Positions 20,671-29,628 of a stretch of DNA of 64,000 bases are shown in pieces; within the stretch, counting starts at the first letter, position 1, and every line of letters begins with the position of its first letter. Under the pieces are notes generated by a model, which saw only the letters and a program-made list of their open reading frames with translations, searched no databases and was not told the DNA's origin. Made by a program: the position numbers and the translations under genes. Origin of the DNA: Nocardia terpenica (GTDB lineage: Bacteria; Actinomycetota; Actinomycetes; Mycobacteriales; Mycobacteriaceae); the NCBI RefSeq assembly GCF_013186535.1, contig NZ_JABMCZ010000001.1:310001-374000 (forward strand), in the 5' to 3' direction.

Positions 20671-23600
20671 TAACCTGGCCCTGGCCAAACTGCGCGAGAA
20701 GCGCGCGGCGGGCATCGGCGCCCAGGGAATTCCCGCCCGCACCGGGACCGGCCCGTTCCCGGCCACCCCGGCGCAGCGCGGCATCTGGCTGCACGAGCAG
20801 CTGGCGGCCAACGACGCGCTCTACCATGTGCCGCTGGGCATTCGGATCACCGGCGAGCTCGACGTCGACGCGCTGCACACCGCCGCCTCGGCCGTGGTGG
20901 CCGAGCAGCACGCGCTGCGCACGGTCTTCACCGAGGCGGCCGGGCTGCGCGGCGAGGTCGTCGACGACGTCGAGATCGACTGGGAGACACACGATCTGCG
21001 CCTCGTTCCGGAGGCGGTGCGGCCGCAGGCCCTGGACGAGCTGTTGACCACGGTCTCCACCGCCCGGTTCGATCTGGTCGGCGGGCGGCCGGTGCGGTGG
21101 GCGCTGATCCGCCTCGGCGCGACCGACTGGCTGCTCGCCGTGGTCGCCCACCACCTGGTGCTGGACGGGCTGTCGATTCCGGTGCTCATCGAGCAGCTGT
21201 GGTCGGCCTACGGCGGGCTGCGCTCGGTGGCCATGCCGACGCTGACCCCGGTGCGGCAGTACGCCGATTTCGCGGAGTGGATCGACCGGCAGCCGCCGCG
21301 CACGGCCGCGATCGAGCGGCGGGCCGGGCTGGTGCGCGGGGTGCCGCCGCTGGATCTGTCCGTCGGCCGTCCGCGCCCGCCGCGGGTCGGCAACGACGGC
21401 GCCAAGGTGCAGCTGCCGGTGCCGCCCGAGACCACGGCCGCCGTGCGCGAAGCCGCTGCGGCGCACGGTGTTCCGCCGTTCGTGTTCCTGCTCGCCTGCT
21501 ATCAGCTGGCACTGGCCGCGCACACCGGCCGGGACGACTTCGCCGTCGGCATCCCGATGGCGGCCCGCCCGTACGACGAACTCGCCCGCACCATCGGGCA
21601 TTTCGTGAACACCGTGCCGGTGCGCTCGGTCCTCGCCGCCGGGCAGTCGTTCGCGGAACTGCTGCGCGCCACCCGCGACAGCGCGCTGGCCGCCTACGAG
21701 GACGAGACCGTCCCGTTCGAGGGCATTATCGAAACCCTCGGCGGGCCATGGGATCCGCGGTACAGCCCGGTGTTCCAGGTGCTGTTCGTCCAGCAGCGCC
21801 TGGAGCGCCCCGATCTGAGCTCGCTGGGCCTGAGCGTGGACTGGCACCCGATCGACACCGGCGCCACCCTGTACGACCTGGTCCTGCACGTCGCCGAGGC
21901 GGGCGACGACCTGGTCTGCGAAACCACCTTCAACACCGCGATTCTCGACGAACCCGCCGCCCGCCGCCTCACGGGTGACCTGATCACCCTGGCGGCCACG
22001 GCGGCCGCCGACCCGACCATTACGGTCGCCGACCTGCTCCGCACCACCCCGCACCACCACCTGCTGATCCAGGTCGCGACCCCCGGCGGCGAGGAAGTGT
22101 CCGCCGGGCTGGCCGAGGCGTTGTACCGGGGCGGTGTGCCCGCACGGGTTGTGGCCGAGAGCGCCGATGCCTCCGTGGGTTCCCCTGGCGATTCCGGCGT
22201 GCTTTTGGCCGGAATCCGCTCTGCTGCGGGAGATCCCGGCCAAAAGCATGCCGGGATCACGGGTGAGGGTGCCGGGATCGCGGGTGAGCATGCCGGGGTC
22301 GCGGGTGAGGGTGCCGGGATCGCGGGTGAGCATGCCGGGGTCGCGGGTGAGGGTGCCGGGATCGCGGGTGAGCATGCCGGGGTCGCGGGTGAGGGTGCCG
22401 GGATCGCGGGTGAGCATGCCGGGGTCGCGGGTGAGGGTGCCGGGATCGCGGGTGAGCATGCCGGGGTCGCGGGTGAGCGCGCCGGGATCGCGGGTGAGCA
22501 TGCCGGGGTCGCGGGTGAGCGCGCCGGGGTCGCGGGTGAGGGTGCCGGGGTCACGGGTGAGCGCGCTGGAGTGACGGGCGGGACTCCTGCTGGCGTGCTC
22601 GGCGAGGTGCGCGCGGTGGTGGGGGAAGGTGCAGTGCCGCAGGGTCGTAGCGATCTTATTGTGGTGGGGGCGGGGTTTGTCGAGGGGGACGAGGGGGCTG
22701 CTGTCGAACTGGCCGAGGAGTGCACTCGGGCTGGGGTGGGGCTGGTTGTGCTTGTGCCGAAGGGGGTCGAGGTTGCGCCTGTGCTTGCGGCGCAGGGTGT
22801 GATTGTCGAGGTGGAGGGGGACGGGGACTCGTACGGGCTCGGGTGGGGGATCGGGCGGCGGGTGCTGTCGTGGGCGGGGGCGGGTGGTCCTGCCGGGTTG
22901 GCTCCCGCGGTGGCGGCCTGGTTGGCGCAGCAGGCGGCCGTGGAGGTTTCGGAGGAGCCGGAACGGGTTGCGGCGCAGGGGGATTCGGCGGTCGAGTTCG
23001 AGTCGCCGAATGGGCCGGTGGAGACTCGGCTGGCGGAGTTGTGGGCTCGGGCGCTCGAGGTGCCTGTGGTCGGGCGGCATGATGATTTCTTCCTGCTGGG
23101 TGGTACCTCGCTGGGGGCTACCCGGTTGTTGTCGCAGGTGCTCGACGAGTTCGGTGTGACCGTGTCGTTGCGGGAGTTGTTCGAGCGGCCCACCGTTGCC
23201 CAGGCGGCATCGCTGGTGGAATCGGCGGCGGCGGAGCGGGATTCGGGTGCGGCGCTGGTTGCGGTGGCGCGCGCCGACGGTGAGCCGCTGCCGGTGTCGT
23301 ATGCGCAGGAGCGGCTGTGGTTCCTGGAGACGTTGGATCCGGGGAACAGCACCTACATCATGCCGGGTGGGCTGCGGTTGCGCGGGAAGGTCGACGTGCG
23401 CGCGCTGGAAGTGGCGCTGGCGCTGGTGGAGCGGCGGCACGAGGTGCTGCGCACGGTCTACCGCACCACCGATGACGGGCAGCTGCGTCAGATCGTGCGG
23501 CCGCACGCCGCGCGCCCGCTGCCGTACACCGACCTGTCCGACCTGGCCGCCCCCGACCGCGAACGGGCCGAGAACGAGCTCGCCGCGACGGTGTACACCG

Positions 23601-26500
23601 CGCCGTTCGATCTGGCCGAGGGCCCGGTGTGGCGCTACCACCTGGTCGAGACCGGGCCCGACGAGTACCTGCTGATGATGGCCCTGCACCACATCGTCTG
23701 CGACGGCTGGTCCATCGCGGTGCTCAGCCAGGAGGTGTCCGCGCACTACCGGGCGCAGCTGTCCGGCCTCGACGCCGAATTGCCGCCGCTGGCGGTGCAA
23801 TACGCGGATTACGCGCAGTGGCAGCGGGACAGCGCCGACCACCTGGACGCGCAGCTCGAGCACTGGCGAGACACCCTCACCGGCGCGCAGATCACCGAGA
23901 TCCCCGGCGACCGCCGCCGCCCGGCGCGGCGCACCTCGCGCGGTGCGGTCGAGCGCGGCACGCTCGATCCGGAGCTCATGGCCGCGGTCCGCCGGATCGC
24001 CGCCGACCGGGGCGTCACGAACTTCGCGGTGCTGCTGTCGGCCTTCTACGCCATGCTGCACCGCTACACCCGCCAGCAGGACCTCATCGTGGCCTCGCCC
24101 ATCGCGGGCCGCACCCGCTCGGCGACCGAACCGCTGGTGGGCTGCTTCCTCAACACGCTCGCGCTGCGCACCGCGGTCGATCCGGAGGAGCCGGGCACCG
24201 AGCTGGTGGCGCGGGTCGGCCGGGTGGTGCTCGCGGCGCACGAGAACCAGGAGTGCCCGTTCGAACGGGTGATCGCGGCCCTGGTGCCCAACCGGGACAT
24301 GAGTCGAACCCCGTTGGCGCAGATCATGTTCAACTACCTGAACACCCCGCCGCCGGTGCTGGACATGGCCGGGGTGGGCGTGGAGATGGTCGACGCCCCG
24401 CGCCGCACCGCCAAGATGGACCTGGACCTCACCGTCGACGAGACCGGCGGCGACATCCGGCTCAGCCTCGAATACAGCACCGACCTCTACGACGCCGACA
24501 CCGCGCGCCGGTTGCTGCGGCACTACGTCGGCGCGCTCACCAGCCTGGTCGAGGACCCGCGGCGGCCCGTCGGGCACATCGCCCTCGGCGAGCCCGAGCA
24601 CCCCGCGCCCGCCTGGGAACTGCCCGGCGCGGCCGTGGTCCCCGATCCGGAACCGGGCGAGTCGCTGGCCGACCGGCTCGCGCAGGTGGCCCGAACCCGC
24701 GGCGGCGCACCGGCATTGAGCAACGACGAGCGCCGCGCCAGCTACGCCGAACTCGACGCGCTGGCCGACCACGCCGCCCACATGCTGCTGGGCGCGGGCG
24801 CGGCCGACGGCGGCGTCGCCCTGCTCTATGACCACACGCCGGAGAGCTTCGTGGCCGTCTGGGCGGCCGTGCGGGCCGGGGTGCCGTACATGCCGCTGGA
24901 TCCGCGCGCCCCGCAGGCGCGGCTCACTGAGATCCTGGCGGAGGCGAAAGTCGGTGTGGTGCTGTGCGATCCGTCGCTGGTCGACACCGCCCGCGCCATC
25001 GCGGGACCGGCGCGCATCCTGCCCGTGGCGGCGCGCACCGGCGAGGCGCACCTGTCTCCCGGGCCCATCCCGCACGTCGCTGTCGGCGCGACCGCCGACC
25101 GCCCGGCCTACGTCACCTACACCTCCGGCTCCACCGGGCGGCCCAAGGGTGTGGCGCAGAGCTCGCAGGCCGCTCTGGCACATGCGATCTGCTACGCGCA
25201 GCGACTGCGGATCGGGCCGGACGACATCGTCGCCGCGCCCGCGCGCTACACCTTCGACGCCGGGATCCTGAATTCGTTCGGCGCGGCGGTGGCCGGGGCC
25301 GAACTGCACGTGATCGACCCGCACCTGTTCACCCCGGCCGCGCTGCGCACCGAGATCGACAGCGCCGGGGTGACCGTGCTGCACTGCACGCCGACGCTGT
25401 TCCGCTACCTGCTCAGCGACGCCGCCGAACCCTGGCTGCCGCCGCGGATTCGGGTGGTCGGGCTCGGCGGCGAGGAAGTGGTGCGCGGCGACGTCATCGA
25501 CTTCGGCCGCCACTTCGGGCCCGACTGCCGGTTGGTGAGCCTGTACGGGCCCACCGAATGCTCGGTGGCGCTGCAACATCTGGTGACCGCCGCCGACGCG
25601 GACGGCGCGGGGGTGCCGATCGGCTTCCCGGTCGACGGCGTGGAGGTCGATCTGGTCGACGAAAGCGGCCGCCCCACCGAGGTTTTCGGCGAACTGGTGC
25701 TGCGCAGCCCGCGCGTCGCGCTCGGCTACTGGGAGCGGCCCGAGTTGACCGAGGCCGTGTTCGGCGTCGGCCCCGACGGCGTCCGGTACTACCGCACCGG
25801 CGATCTGGCGCGGCGCAGCACCGACGGGCGGCTGATCTTCGTGGGCCGCAAGGATCGTCAGGTCAAGATTCGCGGGCACCGCGTGGAACCCGGCGAGGCC
25901 GAGACCGCGCTGCGCTCGCATCCGACCGTCGGCGAGGCCGCCGTGGTGCTCGACCGCGAGGCCACCGAGCCGCGGCTGGTCGCCTACCTCACCCAGGACG
26001 GGCCGCTGGAGCCGGACTACAGCGAGCTGGCGGCGTATCTGCGAACCCGCCTGCCGGACTACATGATTCCGTCGGCGTACCAGGTGCTTCCGGCGCTGCC
26101 GCGCGGCCTCACCGGCAAGCTGGACCAGAACCGGCTGCCCCGCATCGCCCCCGCCGCCGCGGCCGAGTTCGTGCCGCCGCGCACCGACCTGGAACGGGTG
26201 GTGGCGCAGGTGTGGTCGGAGGTGCTCGACCGCGAGGTCGGGCTGGGACAGAACTTCTTCGACCTCGGCGGGCACTCGCTGGCCCTGGCCCGCGCCCGCG
26301 GCCTGCTGGAACGGCGGCTGGGCGTGCAACTGGCCATGACCGACCTGTTCGCCGCGCCGACGGTCGAGGATCTGGGCCGCCTGCTGGCCGGGCGGACCAC
26401 CCCGCAGGAGGACACCGATCGCGGTCTCGAACGCCGCGCCGCCGCCGCGCGGCGCCGCGCCCACCGCCGGCCGGGCGCCTCGGAGAGTAACGGGAGCTAG
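20654..26500 (+). CDS. Non-ribosomal peptide synthetase: C-PCP-C-A-PCP, with embedded repeat array
   Basis: A 1948-residue NRPS, ATG 20654 overlapping the PKS stop by 17 bases. Domains are C1 (about 33-470, HHLVLDG at 166-172), a low-complexity linker (513-641) made of two hairpin repeats and fifteen 7-residue repeats, and an unassigned alpha/beta-like stretch (655-760). Then come PCP1 (Ser819 in LGGTSLG), C2 (877-1310, HHIVCDG at 1012-1018), A (1340-1830, YTSGSTGRPKG) and PCP2 (Ser1875 in GGHSLAL). No adenylation domain precedes PCP1. The A-domain pocket, aligned by eye with GrsA, reads roughly D-A-L-H-G-G-L-V-A, which I cannot match to a common amino acid. Asp235 is kept, so an alpha-amino acid is likely. 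Confidence 0.92.
22190..22216 (-). repeat. Hairpin repeat copy 7 (inverted), inside NRPS coding sequence
   Basis: A 27-base inverted copy with outer pairs GATT/AATC and arms CCGGC/GCCGG. It is translated in frame as DSGVLLAGI within the linker after condensation domain 1. Confidence 0.95.
22232..22258 (+). repeat. Hairpin repeat copy 8 (forward), inside NRPS coding sequence
   Basis: A 27-base forward copy, identical to copy 1 at 5780-5806 (GAT/ATC outer pairs), translated as DPGQKHAGI. It forms an inverted pair with copy 7 and heads the 21-base tandem array. Confidence 0.95.
22262..22576 (+). repeat. In-frame tandem array, fifteen 21-base units
   Basis: Fifteen contiguous 21-base units encode heptads such as GEGAGIA and GEHAGVA. 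The first ten alternate as five identical 42-base pairs; the last five are diverged (GERAGIA, GERAGVA, GEGAGVT and similar). Each unit contains GCCGGG with flanks resembling the right half of the hairpin element, so the array looks like amplified half-elements. Confidence 0.93.
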
Positions 26501-26502
26501 GA

Positions 26503-29500
26503 ATGACCGAGTCAGACAACGACTTTCGCATCGCTGTGGTGGGCATGGCCTGCCGCCTGCCCGATGCCGAGACCACCGAGCAGTACTGGCGCAACCTGTG
26601 CGCCGGGCACGAATCGGTGCGGCCGCTGCGGTCGGCGGCCATGCCCGCCGAGCCGCCCGCGGGCTACGTGCACGCCGGATCGACGCTGGCCGATCACGAC
26701 CGCTTCGACGCCGAATTCTTCGAGATGAGCGCGCGCGAGGCACAATTCACCGATCCGCAGCACCGGCTGTTTTTGCTGTGCGCGTGGGAGGCGTTCGAGG
26801 ACGCGGGCATCGTGCCCGCCGAGAACCCCGCTCCCGTAGGCGTTTTCGCGGGCGCGGGCCTGAGCACCTATCTGCTGCGCAACCTGGTCGCGCACGCCAC
26901 CCTGTTCGACAGCCCGTCGGCGCAGCTGCACGCGCTGCACGGCAATGCCTCGGACTATCTGGCCAGCAAGGTGTCCTACAAGCTGGACCTGACCGGGCCC
27001 AGCGTGGCCGTGCAGTCGGCGTGCTCGACCTCGCTGGTCGCGGTGCACCAGGCGGTGCAGGCGCTGCAGGACTTCCAGTGCGACGTGGCGCTGGCCGGTG
27101 GGGCGAGTGTGCAGGTGCCGCACGAGTCCGGCTATGTCTACGAGGAGGGGTCGATCCTGTCCCCGGACGGGCACTGCCGGGCCTTCGACGCCAATGCGGC
27201 GGGCACCGTGTTCGGGTCGGGCGTCGGCGCGGTCGTGCTGAAGCGGCTCGGCGACGCCCTCGCCGACGGGGACCGCATCCACGCGGTGATCCTCGGGTCG
27301 GCGGTCAACAACGACGGCGGTCGCAAGGTCGGCTACACCGCGCCCGGGATCGCCGGGCAGCGGGCCGTCATCCGGGAGGCGCTGTCGGTGGCCGGAATCG
27401 GGGCCGACACCATCGGCTACGTCGAGGCGCACGGCACCGGCACCCGGCTCGGCGATCCCATCGAGGTGGCGGCGCTGACCGCCGCCTATCGCGAACACAC
27501 CGACGCGGCACAGTATTGCGCGCTGGGTTCGGTGAAAACCAATGTGGGGCACCTGAATTCGGCGGCCGGTGTGGCCGCGTTCATCAAGGCGGTGCTGTCG
27601 GTGCGCGAGGGCGCGATCCCGCCGAGCCTGCACTTCACCCGGGCCAATCCCGAGATCGACTTCGCGGCCAGCCCGTTCTTCGTCAATACCGCGCTGCGCC
27701 CGTGGCAGAGCGAGGTGCGCCGGGCGGCGGTGAGCGCCTTCGGCATCGGCGGCACCAATGCGCACGTGATCGTCGAGCAGCCGCCCGCCCCCGTCGCGGA
27801 GCCCGCGGCGACCGGGCCGCGCGCCCTGCCGATCTCGGCCCGCACCGCCGGGGCCGCCGACCGGCTCGCGGCGCGGCTGGCCGATCATCTCGACGGGACG
27901 GGCCGGGACCTGGCCGCGGTGGCGCGCACGCTGGACCGCGGGCGGCGGCGCTTCCCGCATCGGCGCCTGGTGGTCGCCTCGACGGCCACGGAAGCCGCTG
28001 CGGCACTGGCACATCCGATCACGGGACAGGCGCTGGCGGCCCCCGCGCCGGTGCTGCTGTTCCCGGGGCAGGGCGTCTCGCTCGGTTCGCTGTTCCCGCG
28101 ATTGGCGGCGGCGGTCCCGGCGTTCGGCAACCGGTTACGCGAGTGCGGTGAGTTGCTGCGCGAGACGGCCGGATTCGATCTGGACGCGGCGCTGCACGGG
28201 CCGGAGGGCACCGAGCAGACGCAGGCGGCCGTGTTCGCGGTGGAGTACGCGCTGGCGGGCATGTGGCGCGAGTTCGGTGTCGAGCCGCGAGAGTTGCTGG
28301 GGCACAGCCTCGGTGAGCTGGTGGCCGCCACCCTCGCCGGGGTGTTCGAGCTGCCGGACGCGCTGCGGCTGGTGGTCACCCGCGGCCGGTTGATGGCCGC
28401 CGCGCCGCCTGGCGCGATGCTCGCCGTCTCGGTGGGCGCGGAGCAGCTGGCCGAGCTGCTGCCGGAGCAGGTGTGGCTGGCCGCGGACAACTCCCCGACG
28501 CGGTGCGTCGTCGCCGGCGGGCAGTCGGCGGTGCAGCGCCTGGCCGAGGAGCTGTCCGGCGGCGGGGTGGCCGGGGCGCTGCTGCCGGTGGGGCACGCCT
28601 TCCACACGCCGCTCATGGACGAGGCCGCCGCGCAGTTCGCGGCCGCGGTCGGGGCCGTGCAGCGGCGGGCCCCGCGAGATCCGTTCTGGTCCAACCTGAC
28701 CGGCGCGCCGATCACCGCCGAGCAGGCCACCGATCCGGACTACTGGGCGCGGCAGATGACCAGCCCGGTGCGCTTCCGCGAGGCGGCGCAGGCGGTGCTG
28801 CAACGGAATCCGGGCACCGTCGGGCTCGAGGTGGGGCCGGGCAAGTCGCTGGTGTCGTTCCTGCGCTCGATCGAGCGGTCGACGCCGACGGTGGCCTCGG
28901 CCGGTACCGGGTCCGGTGACCGGCCCGCGGCCGATGTGATCGCCGAGGCGGCGGGGCGGCTGTGGGTGTCCGGGGTGGAGGTGGACTTCGGTGCGGTGCA
29001 TGGGGATTCGGGGCGGGGGCGGGTGGGGTTGCCTACGTATCCGTTCGTGTTGCAGCGGTATTGGATTGATCCGCCTGGGACCGGGGATCCCGGCCAAAAG
29101 CATGCCGGGAACAAGGTGGGCGAGCGTGCCTGGAGCATGGGGGGCGAGCGTGCCGGGAGCATGGGGGGCGAGCGTGCCGGGAGCATGGGGGGCGAGCGCG
29201 CCGGGAACATGAGGGGCGACGTTGCCGGGACGGGTGAGCGGCCGGGGACGCCTGTGGTGGTTCCTGAAGGATTCGCCGCCGTCGAGGCCGAAACCGCTGA
29301 GGATGCCGATGAATTCACCGTGTCCATGCGGGCGCGGGTGGCGGATGTCTGGTATGAGGCGCTGGGGACCGATGACATTGCCGATGATGCCAATTTCTTC
29401 GAGGTGGGTGGGGATTCGCTGATGGCGGTGCATGTGGCGACGCGGCTGCGGGCCACGTTCCCGGTGCAGCTGGCCCTGGGGGATCTGTTCGCCCGCCCGA

Positions 29501-29628
29501 CCATTGCCGGAATGGCCGACGTCATTGCCGACGACCTGATCAACCGATTGGACGAGATGTCCGACAGCGAGGTCGAGCTGCTGCTCGACGAGCGCGGCAC
29601 CACCGAGGAGCGCACCGAAAATGCCTGA
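26503..29628 (+). CDS. Modular type I polyketide synthase: KS-AT-ACP
   Basis: A 1041-residue PKS module, ATG 26503 two bases after the NRPS stop. The ketosynthase (8-425) has Cys174 in QSACSTS, His310 in HGTGT and His350 in VGHLNSA. The acyltransferase (515-800) has Ser602 in GHSLGE and HAFH at 698-701, the malonyl-type signature. A repeat-derived linker (862-911) precedes the ACP (930-1005, Ser972 in VGGDSLMA). No reducing domains are present, so the unit added should stay a beta-ketone unless reduced in trans. It would extend the aminoacyl chain from the upstream NRPS by one malonate and pass it to the next condensation domain. Confidence 0.93.
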   Translation: MTESDNDFRIAVVGMACRLPDAETTEQYWRNLCAGHESVRPLRSAAMPAEPPAGYVHAGSTLADHDRFDAEFFEMSAREAQFTDPQHRLFLLCAWEAFEDAGIVPAENPAPVGVFAGAGLSTYLLRNLVAHATLFDSPSAQLHALHGNASDYLASKVSYKLDLTGPSVAVQSACSTSLVAVHQAVQALQDFQCDVALAGGASVQVPHESGYVYEEGSILSPDGHCRAFDANAAGTVFGSGVGAVVLKRLGDALADGDRIHAVILGSAVNNDGGRKVGYTAPGIAGQRAVIREALSVAGIGADTIGYVEAHGTGTRLGDPIEVAALTAAYREHTDAAQYCALGSVKTNVGHLNSAAGVAAFIKAVLSVREGAIPPSLHFTRANPEIDFAASPFFVNTALRPWQSEVRRAAVSAFGIGGTNAHVIVEQPPAPVAEPAATGPRALPISARTAGAADRLAARLADHLDGTGRDLAAVARTLDRGRRRFPHRRLVVASTATEAAAALAHPITGQALAAPAPVLLFPGQGVSLGSLFPRLAAAVPAFGNRLRECGELLRETAGFDLDAALHGPEGTEQTQAAVFAVEYALAGMWREFGVEPRELLGHSLGELVAATLAGVFELPDALRLVVTRGRLMAAAPPGAMLAVSVGAEQLAELLPEQVWLAADNSPTRCVVAGGQSAVQRLAEELSGGGVAGALLPVGHAFHTPLMDEAAAQFAAAVGAVQRRAPRDPFWSNLTGAPITAEQATDPDYWARQMTSPVRFREAAQAVLQRNPGTVGLEVGPGKSLVSFLRSIERSTPTVASAGTGSGDRPAADVIAEAAGRLWVSGVEVDFGAVHGDSGRGRVGLPTYPFVLQRYWIDPPGTGDPGQKHAGNKVGERAWSMGGERAGSMGGERAGSMGGERAGNMRGDVAGTGERPGTPVVVPEGFAAVEAETAEDADEFTVSMRARVADVWYEALGTDDIADDANFFEVGGDSLMAVHVATRLRATFPVQLALGDLFARPTIAGMADVIADDLINRLDEMSDSEVELLLDERGTTEERTENA
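29086..29235 (+). repeat. Hairpin repeat copy 9 plus 24-base half-units, inside PKS coding sequence
   Basis: A full forward copy at 29086-29112 (DPGQKHAGN in frame; the outer bases GAT/AAC no longer pair fully) is followed by about five partial units. These are translated as GERAWSMG, GERAGSMG (twice), GERAGNMR and GDVAGTG. The block forms the linker between AT and ACP. Confidence 0.93.

Noticed and set aside
22262..22576. CRISPR array
   Set aside because: The units are contiguous 21-mers without spacers, lie in frame inside an NRPS, and no cas genes are present.
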